Of a stretch of 64,000 bases of DNA, positions 1-10,231 are shown in pieces (the first letter of the stretch is position 1; each line of letters opens with the position of its first letter). The notes below the pieces were generated by a model. It ran no database searches and was not told where the DNA came from. It saw only the letters and a list, made by a program, of their open reading frames with translations. A program made the position numbers and the translations under genes. Source of the stretch: Natrinema saccharevitans (GTDB lineage: Archaea > Halobacteriota > Halobacteria > Halobacteriales > Natrialbaceae); contig NZ_LWLN01000001.1 of assembly GCF_001953745.1 (NCBI RefSeq), positions 124,001 through 188,000 on the forward strand, written 5' to 3'.

Positions 1-406
1 CGTCCGCGTCGTTCGTGATGAACGTCTCGGTCGGCACCTCGTCGCGGACCGCTTCGATCCTGTCGGCGTACTCGTGGTCGGCGTAGATTGCATCCACACC
101 CGCGTCCGCGAGGATGTACTCGAAGTCCTCGGGCGTAAGCCGGTAGTTCAACGGCGTATGAACCGCCCCGATCTGCATGCTTCCGTACGCTGCCTCGAGG
201 TGGTAGTGGGTGTTCGGGTCCAACACCGCGACCCGATCACCCTTCTCGATCCCCCGTTCCTGCAGCGCCGCCGCGAACCGATCGGCGCGCTCGCCGAGGT
301 CGTCGTAGGTGAACCGTTCGCCCGTCGTCGCAACGACTGCCTCGTCGTCGCCGTAATGGGTTCGCGCCCGGTCTAAGAACTCCGGAACGAGCAGTGGTTT
401 GTGCAT
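1..406 (-). CDS. AMP-dependent acyl-CoA synthetase/ligase, N-terminal part
   Basis: Only the first 135 codons lie in the window; the gene runs off the left edge. From the ATG at 406 the reading frame begins MHKPLLVPEFLDRAR, followed by the typical opening of ANL-superfamily ligases (a GDDEAVVA strand, GERFTYDDL, then an ERGIEKGDRVAVLDPN stretch and IGAVHTPLNYRLTPEDFEYI). Family members activate a carboxylate with ATP to an acyl-adenylate and pass it to CoA. The ATP-binding loop and catalytic lysine would be off-window, so the substrate cannot be guessed. An upstream ATG at 422 is in another frame and gives a protein with no family match. Confidence 0.85.
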   Translation of the reverse strand, partial: MHKPLLVPEFLDRARTHYGDDEAVVATTGERFTYDDLGERADRFAAALQERGIEKGDRVAVLDPNTHYHLEAAYGSMQIGAVHTPLNYRLTPEDFEYILADAGVDAIYADHEYADRIEAVRDEVPTETFITNDAD

Positions 407-670
407 ACATATCGGGCTTCATCGACGATCCATACGATCCTTTCCCCCCGTTGCACGCAGTGACAGTCCGTGTATCGAACGGATCGGGGCCGGAATCTCT
501 CCGGCCCCTTGTGACGAGCTACGGCCACGGAGACAGCGCACCGACACGTCTGTGACGATACGGCCGATCGAACGCGGCGCACGCGTGCGCGCAAACAAAG
601 ATACGCAACACACCTGCCTCTTGTCGCTCGAGTTGCGAAACCGCAGCGGCGGCAAAAAGTGAGACGGTCG
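407..670. other. intergenic spacer between ATP synthase 3' end and acyl-CoA synthetase
   Basis: 264 bases without a convincing gene. Both flanking genes read leftwards, so the spacer holds the end of the ATP synthase transcript and the promoter of the synthetase gene. Short ORFs on both strands here have arginine-rich composition unlike haloarchaeal proteins. No strong inverted repeat was seen. Confidence 0.5.
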
Positions 671-2080
671 TCAGTCGGCCTGGACGGCTTCGGCCGATTC
701 GTCTTCGCGGTAGTGTTCCGCGATGAGTTCCTCGTCGATCCGGTTGAGTTCCTCCTTCGGCAGGTCCGAGAGGAGGTCCCAGCCGAGCTCGAGGGTGTCG
801 TCGATCGAGCGGTTGGTGTCGTACCCCTGCTGGACGAACTCCGCCTCGAAGCGGTCGGCGAAGTCGAGGAACTTGTTGTCGCGCTCGGACAGCGCCTCGC
901 GACCGACGATGTTCACGAGGTCGCGCAGGTCCTCACCCTCCGCGTAGGCGGCGTACATCTGGTCGGAGACGTCGCCGTGGTCCTCGCGGGTCAGGCCCTC
1001 GCCGATCCCGTCGTCCATCAGCCGCGAGAGGCTGGGCAGGACGTTGACCGGCGGTTCGATGCCCTGACTGTTTAAGTCCCGATCCATCATGATCTGGCCC
1101 TCGGTGATGTAGCCAGTCAGGTCCGGAATCGGGTGCGTGTCGTCGTCGCCGGGCATCGTCAGGATCGGAATCTGCGTGACCGACCCTTCCTTGCCCTCGA
1201 TTCGACCGGCGCGCTCGTAGAGCTGTGCCAGGTCGGTGTACATGTAGCCGGGGTAGCCACGTCGGCCCGGGACCTCCTCGCGTGCGGCACCGATCTCGCG
1301 CAGCGCCTCACAGTAGTTGGTCATGTCCGTCAGGATGACCAGCACGTGGTAGTCCTTCTCGAAGGCCAGGTACTCGGCCGTGGTCAGGGCGAGTCGCGGC
1401 GTGACCTGGCGTTCGACTGCCGGGTCGTCCGCGAGGTTCATGAAGACGACCGACCGCTCCAAGGCCCCGGTACGCTCGAAGTCGTCCATGAACTCGTTTG
1501 CCTCTTCCTGGGTGATCCCCATCGCGCCGAAGATGACGGCGAACTCGGAGCCTTCGCCTTCCTCGTCTTCCTCCGGCACCGTCGCCTGCCGGGCGATCTG
1601 CAGGGCGAGTTCGTTGTGTGGCAGCCCCGAGCCGGAGAAGATCGGCAGCTTCTGGCCCCGGACCAGCGTGTTCATGCCGTCGATGGCGGAGACGCCGGTC
1701 TGGATGAACTCCTCGGGGTACTCCCGGGAGAATGGGTTGATCGCCTTGCCGACGATGTCCTGTCGCTTGTCGGGGACGATCTCCGGGCCGCCGTCGATCG
1801 GGTTCCCGGAGCCGTCAAGCACCCGCCCGAGCAGATCCTCGGTGACGGGCATCTTCATCGTCTCGCCCAGGAAGCGAACGGAGGCGTTGCGGTCGATCCC
1901 GCCCGTGCCTTCGAACACCTGGATCGAGACGATACCCTCGCTCGATTCCAGCACCTGCCCGCGCAGCGTCCGCCCGTCCTCGGTCTCGATCTCGACGATC
2001 TCGTCGTACCCGACGGGCTCGTCGACCTCGGCGAACACCAGCGGACCGCTGATTTCCGTGATAGTCTGGTACTCTTTCAT
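671..2080 (-). CDS. atpB: A-type ATP synthase subunit B
   Basis: Non-catalytic nucleotide-binding subunit of the A1 head, alternating with subunit A in the hexamer that couples ATP synthesis to ion flow. From ATG 2080 ([20 protein letters not shown]) the product is 469 residues, the normal size. The barrel domain is followed by the conserved [10 protein letters not shown] and [16 protein letters not shown] segments, and the [10 protein letters not shown] loop stands where subunit A has its P-loop. The frame is open upstream to 2335 but the extra 85 residues are arginine-rich and overlap atpA, so they are rejected. The start is 2 bases after the atpA stop, consistent with co-translation. Confidence 0.97.
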   Translation of the reverse strand: MKEYQTITEISGPLVFAEVDEPVGYDEIVEIETEDGRTLRGQVLESSEGIVSIQVFEGTGGIDRNASVRFLGETMKMPVTEDLLGRVLDGSGNPIDGGPEIVPDKRQDIVGKAINPFSREYPEEFIQTGVSAIDGMNTLVRGQKLPIFSGSGLPHNELALQIARQATVPEEDEEGEGSEFAVIFGAMGITQEEANEFMDDFERTGALERSVVFMNLADDPAVERQVTPRLALTTAEYLAFEKDYHVLVILTDMTNYCEALREIGAAREEVPGRRGYPGYMYTDLAQLYERAGRIEGKEGSVTQIPILTMPGDDDTHPIPDLTGYITEGQIMMDRDLNSQGIEPPVNVLPSLSRLMDDGIGEGLTREDHGDVSDQMYAAYAEGEDLRDLVNIVGREALSERDNKFLDFADRFEAEFVQQGYDTNRSIDDTLELGWDLLSDLPKEELNRIDEELIAEHYREDESAEAVQAD

Positions 2081-2082
2081 CG

Positions 2083-3846
<1,764 letters not shown>

Positions 3847-3849
3847 AGT

Positions 3850-4182
3850 TTAGCTGTCTTCGTCCTCGTCCATCAGGTCGATACCGATCGCACGCTTGAT
3901 CTGGTCGCGCAGCCCCCCGCCACCGGTGCCGCTCCCGATGGTGACGACGACCGGCTCGACGCTCGTCTCGACCTCCTGGCGCACGTTTCGCGACAGGTAC
4001 TCGAGGTCGTCGTCGTGCATGACGACGATACCGACGCCCTCGTCTTCGAGGGCTGCCGTTGCAGCGTCGTCGAGTCGCTCGTCTTTCTCGTCGTCCGGGA
4101 CGTTCTCGAACCGACGGACGCCCGCGAGGCGGAAGCCGGTCGTAAACTCCGGGCTGCCGACGACTGCGATCTCCTGGCTCAT
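3850..4182 (-). CDS. atpF: A-type ATP synthase subunit F
   Basis: Central-stalk subunit of 110 residues. It opens MSQEIAVVGSPEFTTGFRLAGV, the characteristic Rossmann-like start of A/V-type subunit F, with a later GIVVMHDDDLEYL strand. Its ATG overlaps the atpC stop in an ATGA arrangement (4179-4182), a sign of translational coupling inside the operon. Confidence 0.95.
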   Translation of the reverse strand: MSQEIAVVGSPEFTTGFRLAGVRRFENVPDDEKDERLDDAATAALEDEGVGIVVMHDDDLEYLSRNVRQEVETSVEPVVVTIGSGTGGGGLRDQIKRAIGIDLMDEDEDS

Positions 4183-5246
4183 AGGATCACCAGCTCCTCT
4201 TCGATCTCGTTCTCGTCGAGTCCGACCTCGCGACCACGCGCGATCGCGCGGATGTTCTCGACCTCCCGTTCCTTCGCGAGGATGTACGACAACACGGCCG
4301 ATACCGAGGCCGGATAGATGCTCGAGAGCGTATCGGCGTACTCGAGCAACGCAGCGTCTAGTGCGTGTTCGAACTGGATAAGGCTGTCAGCCTCGCGGAG
4401 CTGCCCGAGCGCCGCGGAGAGTCGGTCACCGTAGCGACGGTTCTCGGCGATGTGATCGACCAGCGCGTCGTAATCGCCGACCAGTCGGCTCAGTTCCGAC
4501 TCGTCGAACAGGACGCCGCCGTCGATGTAGTAGGTCGCGGGGTCGAGATCGGCACCGCTGCGGGCGAGTCGCAGCGCGTTCCGGGCGTTCCGGAAGTCGA
4601 GCTCGGCCTGCAGGAACTCGATGTACTTCGCTTCCGGTCCCTCCTGTGGCTCGTCGCCCGGGCCGCCCGAGACGTCCGCCAACAGGTTCTCGTAGAACTC
4701 CCGATCGAGGGCGTTCTCGAGGGGGACGAGCGCGCCGGTCTCCTCGAACTCCTCGTAAGCGACGGTCAGCGGCTCGTAGTAGATCGTCCCGTACAGCACT
4801 TCGATCGCGTCCTCGATGTCGTCGGTCTCGAGGAGCCGATCGATCGTCCGCTCCTCGAGTTCGCCGGCGCGGATGAGGTCGGTCCGGATGTCCTCGGGGG
4901 CGGTGTCGGTGTAGATCCCGCGAATGATCGTCTTCAGGTTCCAGACGTCGAACTTCCGCAGGTAGCGGGCGATGAGGTCATAGAGGCGACCGTCGGCCCA
5001 GTCGATCAGGTCTTCGAAGTGCTTCGCGAGGTTGCGGTTCAGCGCGTACTCGATCAGGTCGACGCCCGAGAACCGCGCGCCGAGTTCGTTGATCTCGCGT
5101 TCGTACTCGGTCTCCTCCATGAACCGTGCGATCTCGCTCGGCCCCATCCGGATCAGCTTGCGGTAGTCTTCGTCCGAGAACAGCGAGGCTCGGCGCGACC
5201 GAACGCGAGCGTTCACGTATTCCGGATTCGAGGCACCTGCGCTCAC
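4179..5246 (-). CDS. atpC: A-type ATP synthase subunit C
   Basis: Subunit C (the homologue of V-ATPase subunit d) sits between the rotating proteolipid ring and the central stalk. The frame gives about 355 helical residues containing NPEYVNARVRSRRASLF near the start and the ENIRAIARGRE segment near the end, both typical of the family. I prefer the GTG at 5246 (SAGASNPEYV) because a GGGGTGG purine run lies 5 bases upstream; a GTG at 5255 in the same frame is the alternative. No ATG fits. The 3' end overlaps atpF by 4 bases. Confidence 0.93.
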   Translation of the reverse strand: MSAGASNPEYVNARVRSRRASLFSDEDYRKLIRMGPSEIARFMEETEYEREINELGARFSGVDLIEYALNRNLAKHFEDLIDWADGRLYDLIARYLRKFDVWNLKTIIRGIYTDTAPEDIRTDLIRAGELEERTIDRLLETDDIEDAIEVLYGTIYYEPLTVAYEEFEETGALVPLENALDREFYENLLADVSGGPGDEPQEGPEAKYIEFLQAELDFRNARNALRLARSGADLDPATYYIDGGVLFDESELSRLVGDYDALVDHIAENRRYGDRLSAALGQLREADSLIQFEHALDAALLEYADTLSSIYPASVSAVLSYILAKEREVENIRAIARGREVGLDENEIEEELVIL

Positions 5247-5316
5247 GCGAACCACCCCTGATGGTGAGTGTTTGCAGGGAGTGGCTCACGAGCCATGCGA
5301 GTGGGAACGACCGTGC

Positions 5317-5898
5317 TCATTGCTCGAAGAGTCGGTTGCTGATCCCCTGGAGGTTGTCTTCCCAGACGTCTTCCAGGACCGAGTCGAACGTGTTGTTGAC
5401 CCGGACCCGGGACTGGTCGCTCTCGACGACGACGCCGCCGAGACAGTCGACCTCGCCGGCGTAGGCGTAGCCGTCGTAGTCCGCGACGATCGACTCGAGT
5501 AACCCCTCGTCGTCGGCGCGACCGTAGACGTTGACGTCGTCGCCCTCGTCGAACTCCTCGCTCGCGGCCTCGAGCAGGTCGCGAGTGAGTTCCTCGCGGA
5601 CGTCTCCCTCGAGGGCGGCGAGTTCGTCCTCGACGGCCTCGCGGACTTCCCCGAGGACGTCGCGGCGGGCCTCCAGACGCTTCTGTTTCGCCTCCAGCTT
5701 CGCACTGGAGAGGCGCTGTTCGCGGAGCTGGTCGATCTCGCGTTCGACCTCGGCTTCCGCATCGGCGCGGATCTCCTCGGCGTCTTCCTCGGCCGCCGAT
5801 TCGATCTCCTCGGCGCGCGTCTCGCCCTCACTGCGGATGTCCTCCGCACGCGCGTTGGCCTCTTCTCGAATGTCTTTGACGACTGTGTCCAAACTCAT
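5317..5898 (-). CDS. atpE: A-type ATP synthase subunit E
   Basis: Peripheral-stalk subunit, 193 residues. The first half is a long charged coiled coil (EEANARAEDIRSEGETRAEE and following), which pairs with subunit H; the second half is the globular head that caps the A1 hexamer, ending FDSVLEDVWEDNLQGISNRLFEQ. It starts 21 bases after atpK and is separated from atpC by about 70 bases. Confidence 0.94.
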   Translation of the reverse strand: MSLDTVVKDIREEANARAEDIRSEGETRAEEIESAAEEDAEEIRADAEAEVEREIDQLREQRLSSAKLEAKQKRLEARRDVLGEVREAVEDELAALEGDVREELTRDLLEAASEEFDEGDDVNVYGRADDEGLLESIVADYDGYAYAGEVDCLGGVVVESDQSRVRVNNTFDSVLEDVWEDNLQGISNRLFEQ

Positions 5899-5919
5899 TG
5901 TGGGAGAAGGGGGAAGTGG

Positions 5920-6231
5920 TTATCCGAGGATGAAGACGACGACCAGGGCCAGGATCACGAGCGTCTCAGGAAGGACGGTCATGATCAGACCCGGGACGAA
6001 CATGTCGTCGTCCTCGGCGATCGCGCCGACTGCGGCGGCACCGATACCTCGCTCTGCGTATCCCGCTGCGAGCGCCGCCAGGCCGACTGCGAGCCCTGCT
6101 GCGGCGGCCCCATACCCGTTTGCGATGTTCTGGGCTGCTTCCGGGCCCATCGCGGCGGATCCGTTGTTCTGGAGTGCGATGCTTGCCGTCTCGACGAACG
6201 CCGGCAGTTCTGTGAGTGCGATTTCAGTCAT
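5920..6231 (-). CDS. atpK: A-type ATP synthase proteolipid subunit K (c ring)
   Basis: Rotor-ring subunit, 103 residues. Two hydrophobic helices are visible, about residues 40-72 and 78-102, with the ion-carrying glutamate in the LPETLVIL motif (Glu89). About 35 polar residues precede the first helix, longer than many c subunits; this may be a signal-like or processed segment. The start is 7 bases after the atpI stop. Confidence 0.95.
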   Translation of the reverse strand: MTEIALTELPAFVETASIALQNNGSAAMGPEAAQNIANGYGAAAAGLAVGLAALAAGYAERGIGAAAVGAIAEDDDMFVPGLIMTVLPETLVILALVVVFILG

Positions 6232-6238
6232 GGTTTAC

Positions 6239-8473
6239 TTAGTCCTCGATGTGATCTCGATCGGTTCCGAACGGTTCGTAGTTCTCCCCACCGCCTTCAT
6301 AAAACTTGTTAAAGAATTCGACGTACTCGAGGCGTACGCCCTGTAAGCCGGCGCTTGTCACGCCAAGAACTAACACGACGATGTGTCCGAGTACGAGAAT
6401 AACGAGTCCACCGAGCAGGGCCGCGGTCCCCGAGTGCATGAGGCCGTTGAAGATGACCTCGGCACCCTCGCCGTAGTGTTCGGCGACGTAGCTCGGTTCG
6501 TGATTCCGAAGGAAGTGGAACTCGCCGTCGGGGTCCTCGTAGGCCCCGAAGAACAGCAGGTTGACGACGAAGGCCATGCCGGCCTTCGCGAGCAACACTG
6601 CCCCCATCCGGGTGTACGAGAAGACGTTCACGACGACGTCGAGCGATTCGACTGCCTCGACGGGTTCGCTGACGATCAGCATGACGAGCCCGATCAGGAA
6701 GACCAGCAGCGGAGCCGACAGCGGGAACTCGATCCCGGGAACGGTAACGAGAACCCACTCGGGGAACCCGGTGAAGCCGATCGGGAACGGCCCGTCGCTG
6801 GCGAACGTCGTGAACAGGAAGTCGGGCTTCGAGCCCTCGGCCTGGGCCGAGAAGATCCAGACCCAGATCCCGTTGATCATGAGGATCCAGGAGCCGCTGT
6901 GGAAGAGGGCGTCCTTGAATCCGTGGCTGAGATTCTCGTAGAAGTCCAGGATGTACCCGATGTTCAGGTGGACGATCCCGGCCAGCACGCTCACGACCAT
7001 CCAGCCGAGCGCGAAGTCACCCGCAGCCGGCTCGAGGCCCTTGTTCAGCGGCAACAGCTCGACGCTGAACAGGTCGTGCCAGACGACCTCGCCGAGGATG
7101 TGCAGGCCGAATATCTCGCCGTACACGAACCCGAAGAGGGTCGTGAACAGCCCCGCCCAGATGGCGACGCCGCCGAGACTGGTGATCCCCTTGCTGTCGA
7201 ACTGGGTCGCCATGTACGCGCCGATGGCGATGTACAGGATCCCGTAGCCGGCGTCTCCGATCATGAACCCGAAGAACGCCGGGAACGTCAGGAACAGGAA
7301 GACTGTCGGATCCAGCTCGCTGTACTTCGGCCGGTTGACCGCCTGCACGAGCAGTTCGAACGGCTTGGCCGGACCCGGGTTGTCCTGTATCGTCGGCGGC
7401 TCGTCGCCCATCGTGACCGTCGAGCCGCCGTCCGTGACCGCCTTCTGTTGTTGGTCGTCCGCGTCGGCGGCTGCGTCGTCTTCGTCCGCTGCCGACGGCG
7501 CACCCTCCTGAACGTCTTCGGTGTGGCTGTGTGCGCCGTGGCGGTCGTAGTCCGCCCGCTCGAGTTCTTCGATCTCGACGCTGTCGCCGACGGCGTCGTC
7601 CAGCGCGGCGACGAGTCGATCGTACTCGTCGGTCGGGATCCAGCCCTCCGCGACGAAGGCGCGATCGGTCGTCGCGAACTGCAGCGGCGCTTCCGCCTGC
7701 TGAACCTCGACCGTCAGCTCCTCTTCGGCCCGCAGGAGGAAGCCGGCCTCCTCCCGCTTGATCGCTTCGAGTTCCGCGTCGATCTCCTCGAGTCGACCCT
7801 CGAGACCGGCCTTTTCGTCCTCGAGGTCGGCGACGTACGCCTCGGGACTCTGTTCGGTCTCGGGCACCGAGTGGCGCGTGACGTCGACGCCGACCAGGGC
7901 GTCGTCGATCGGCGCGTCGTCGGCGTCCGCGGTCGGCGCGGCGACGATCGCCACGACGTCTCCGCCGGTGAACGTCTCGAACGCCCGGACGTCGTCGGAC
8001 GCCGCGACGGCGTCCTCGATCGCACCGACGGGGCCTTCGACGACGGCCACGTCGACCGACTCGTACCCCGACAGCAGGTCGAGGTCGATCCCGAGCTCGG
8101 CGAAGGGCGCGACGCGGTCGATCTTCTCGTTGACCTGCCGCAGTTCGTCGGTGATCTCGCCGCGTCGGTCGTCGAGTTCGTTGACCCGCGTTCGGACCTC
8201 CTCGAGCCGATCCTCCCAGCCCTCGTCGAGTCGCCCCGGCTCGGCCTCGTCGGCCGATAGCTCGAGGGTACTCTCGAGGGCCCGGACGGTCACGAGCTTC
8301 TCGGAGGCCCGGTCGGCTCCCTCGATGGGGTTCCCGTTGTCGAACCCCTCCCACGAGCCGTCGTAGTCCGAGAGATGGACCAGATTCAGGTCGTGGACCG
8401 TCTCGATGACCGGAGCCATGACGGCTCTGGATCCGGTCACCGAGACCTTGCTCATCCGCTCAGGTCTGAGCAT
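6239..8473 (-). CDS. atpI: A-type ATP synthase subunit I (membrane stator)
   Basis: Stator subunit homologous to V-ATPase subunit a, 744 residues. The N-terminal half is cytoplasmic and coiled-coil rich, with an acidic low-complexity stretch around residues 320-350 (HSHTEDVQEGAPSAADEDD). The C-terminal half is membrane-embedded with about eight helices, including FPAFFGFMIGDAGYGILY and FSYTRMGAVLLAKAG, the region with the conserved arginine. The ATG at 8473 (MLRPERMSKVSV) has a GGAGG site 6-7 bases upstream and overlaps atpH by 14 bases; an internal ATG at 8455 is less likely. Confidence 0.96.
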   Translation of the reverse strand: MLRPERMSKVSVTGSRAVMAPVIETVHDLNLVHLSDYDGSWEGFDNGNPIEGADRASEKLVTVRALESTLELSADEAEPGRLDEGWEDRLEEVRTRVNELDDRRGEITDELRQVNEKIDRVAPFAELGIDLDLLSGYESVDVAVVEGPVGAIEDAVAASDDVRAFETFTGGDVVAIVAAPTADADDAPIDDALVGVDVTRHSVPETEQSPEAYVADLEDEKAGLEGRLEEIDAELEAIKREEAGFLLRAEEELTVEVQQAEAPLQFATTDRAFVAEGWIPTDEYDRLVAALDDAVGDSVEIEELERADYDRHGAHSHTEDVQEGAPSAADEDDAAADADDQQQKAVTDGGSTVTMGDEPPTIQDNPGPAKPFELLVQAVNRPKYSELDPTVFLFLTFPAFFGFMIGDAGYGILYIAIGAYMATQFDSKGITSLGGVAIWAGLFTTLFGFVYGEIFGLHILGEVVWHDLFSVELLPLNKGLEPAAGDFALGWMVVSVLAGIVHLNIGYILDFYENLSHGFKDALFHSGSWILMINGIWVWIFSAQAEGSKPDFLFTTFASDGPFPIGFTGFPEWVLVTVPGIEFPLSAPLLVFLIGLVMLIVSEPVEAVESLDVVVNVFSYTRMGAVLLAKAGMAFVVNLLFFGAYEDPDGEFHFLRNHEPSYVAEHYGEGAEVIFNGLMHSGTAALLGGLVILVLGHIVVLVLGVTSAGLQGVRLEYVEFFNKFYEGGGENYEPFGTDRDHIED

Positions 8474-8792
8474 GGACGTCCTCCTGGAACAGTTCGACGA
8501 CGTGGTCTGTCACTTCGTCGACCCGCTCCCGGGCGCGCTCGGCGAGTTCCTCGCGCTCCTGTTCGCCTTCTTCGAGGACCTGCTCACACTCCGCATCGAT
8601 CTCCTCGCGAGCTTCCTCCAGGCGGCGCTCCCGCAACTCCTGGGCCTCCTGTTCCGCTTTCGTGCGAATCTCCTCGGCACGTTCCCGGGCCTCGGCTATT
8701 CGCTCGTCGCGGTCGTTTGCTGCCAATGCGACGATCTCGTCGGCCTCCTCTTCCGCCGACTTAATTCGTTCGAGAACCTCTGGCCTCGGCAT
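8460..8792 (-). CDS. atpH: A-type ATP synthase subunit H
   Basis: First gene of the operon, 110 residues, almost wholly a charged heptad-type coiled coil (RAEEIRTKAEQEAQELRERR). Subunit H pairs with E to form the peripheral stalk. The TATA-like box at about 8820-8828 (read on the minus strand) puts the transcript start a few bases before the ATG at 8792. Confidence 0.9.
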   Translation of the reverse strand: MPRPEVLERIKSAEEEADEIVALAANDRDERIAEARERAEEIRTKAEQEAQELRERRLEEAREEIDAECEQVLEEGEQEREELAERARERVDEVTDHVVELFQEDVHAQT

Positions 8793-8949
8793 ACTCTAAG
8801 CAACCGGACGTTTGCCAGAGCGCGTATATGGTAGTTGCGAAAGTGCCTCAGCGAGAACCGGGACGATCGCCGGTAATAGCGGCTTACGTTCCGGCCGCGA
8901 GCCCCCGGGAACGGCAGACATATGCCGATCCGACCGAAACTCGATACTA
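8793..8949. promoter_or_regulatory. divergent promoter region for the ATP synthase operon and a methyltransferase
   Basis: 157-base divergent spacer. On the minus strand a CATATACGC box near 8820-8828 lies about 30 bases before the atpH start. On the plus strand an ACATATGCC box near 8916-8924 lies about 26 bases before the methyltransferase ATG at 8950. Both fit archaeal TATA spacing with very short leaders. This is inference from sequence only. Confidence 0.5.
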
Positions 8950-9573
8950 ATGGGACTTCTCGAGAACAAGGCCCGCGCTCGACTGTTCTATAAGTACCTC
9001 TCGCGGGTCTACGATCAGGTCAACCCGTTCGTCTGGACCGAAGAGATGCGCGCCGAGGCCCTGTCCCTGCTCGAGTTAGAGGCCGACATGACGGTACTCG
9101 ACGTCGGCTGTGGCACCGGGTTCGCCACCGAGGGACTGCTCGAACACGTCGACGAGGTGTACGCGCTCGACCAGAGCGAACACCAGCTCGAACAGGCCTA
9201 CGAGAAGTTCGGCAAACGCGGCCCGCCGGTCCACTTCCACCGCGGCGACGCCGAACGGTTGCCCTTTGCGACTGACACGTTCGACGTCGTCTGGTCGTCG
9301 GGTTCGATCGAGTACTGGCCGAACCCGATCCTCGCGCTCCGGGAGTTCCGCCGCGTCCTCAAACCCGGCGGACAGGTGCTGGTCGTCGGTCCGAACTACC
9401 CCGACAACGTCGTCAGTCAACTGCTCGCCGACTCGATCATGCTCTTTTACGACGAGTACGAGGCCGACCGGATGTTCAAAACTGCCGGCTTCGAGAACGT
9501 GAAACACGCCTTCATGGGGCCGTCCTACGAACCCGACGTCGCGATCACGACGATCGGTCGCGCGCCCGAGTAG
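8950..9573 (+). CDS. class I SAM-dependent methyltransferase, MPBQ/MSBQ-methyltransferase-like
   Basis: 207 residues from ATG 8950. Motif I VLDVGCGTG is at residues 49-57, the acidic end of strand 2 is in ALDQSEHQLEQA, and later motifs are GDAERLPF and GSIEYWPNP followed by FRRVLKPGGQVLVVGPNYP. The GSIEYWP segment, LDQSxHQL and the tail containing FKTAGFENVK and GPSYEPDV match, as I recall them, the plant chloroplast enzyme that methylates plastoquinone and tocopherol precursors (VTE3 type). In a haloarchaeon the likely substrate is a demethylmenaquinone or other prenylated quinol; this is inference. The frame is open upstream to 8812, but the TATA-like box supports the start used here. Confidence 0.8.
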   Translation: MGLLENKARARLFYKYLSRVYDQVNPFVWTEEMRAEALSLLELEADMTVLDVGCGTGFATEGLLEHVDEVYALDQSEHQLEQAYEKFGKRGPPVHFHRGDAERLPFATDTFDVVWSSGSIEYWPNPILALREFRRVLKPGGQVLVVGPNYPDNVVSQLLADSIMLFYDEYEADRMFKTAGFENVKHAFMGPSYEPDVAITTIGRAPE

Positions 9574-9579
9574 CCCGGT

Positions 9580-10089
9580 TCACGTCGCCGACGTCTCGAG
9601 AGTGGCTATCTGCCGGTCGTCGACAGCGAGCGTGACGGTAACGGAATCGCCCGGCGAAAGCTCCGGCTGGTTCGTCGTCGCGAGCGAGAGGCCGGCCCGT
9701 TCGCCACTCGTCCACTCGGACTCCGCCTCGGCGTTGAACGGTCCCGACGGCATGCCATCGAACCCGCTCGCACCGACGAACGGCACTGGCGGCTGGTCGT
9801 CGAGTTCCCGCCCGTCGATCGCGATCGTCACCGACAGTTCGTCAACGTCGATCGGGTCGCCGGCGACGTGTTCGATGTCGAGCGTCGACGCCGACCCGTT
9901 CGCCGCGAGGTCGAACGTCGCCGTCGGCCTCGGGGACGCGATCGACCACGCCCCGACGCCGACGACGAGGACCCCCGCCAGACAGACGGTCAAAGTGAGG
10001 AGCGTGAGGACGCCGAGAACCGGGCTGATACCGCGTCGACCCTCCGCTTCCGGCTGTCCTCGAACCCGACGGCCTCGTAGTGTACGCAT
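9580..10089 (-). CDS. archaeal type IV pilin (DUF1628-type N terminus)
   Basis: 169 residues. The N terminus is basic (MRTLRGRRVRGQPEAEGRRG), then ISPVLGVLTLLTLTVCLAGVLV forms the hydrophobic helix. RRG before ISPV is the archaeal prepilin peptidase site, with predicted cleavage after Gly20. The rest is a beta-rich extracellular domain. A TATATAAAT-like box near 10112-10119 on the minus strand implies a leaderless transcript. It probably forms a minor pilin or a surface protein anchored by a pilin-type helix; no other pilus genes are adjacent. Confidence 0.8.
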   Translation of the reverse strand: MRTLRGRRVRGQPEAEGRRGISPVLGVLTLLTLTVCLAGVLVVGVGAWSIASPRPTATFDLAANGSASTLDIEHVAGDPIDVDELSVTIAIDGRELDDQPPVPFVGASGFDGMPSGPFNAEAESEWTSGERAGLSLATTNQPELSPGDSVTVTLAVDDRQIATLETSAT

Positions 10090-10231
10090 TGCCGGTCTTG
10101 GGCGCGCTTTCCGATATAAATCCTCCCCGGTCGCCGCGCACCGTCTCGGCGACGAAATTCACCGGTCATCCGATCGCACGATGGCGTCGCGATCGGTACG
10201 CAACGCGGCCACAGCCGGGACCGTCCGTCGA

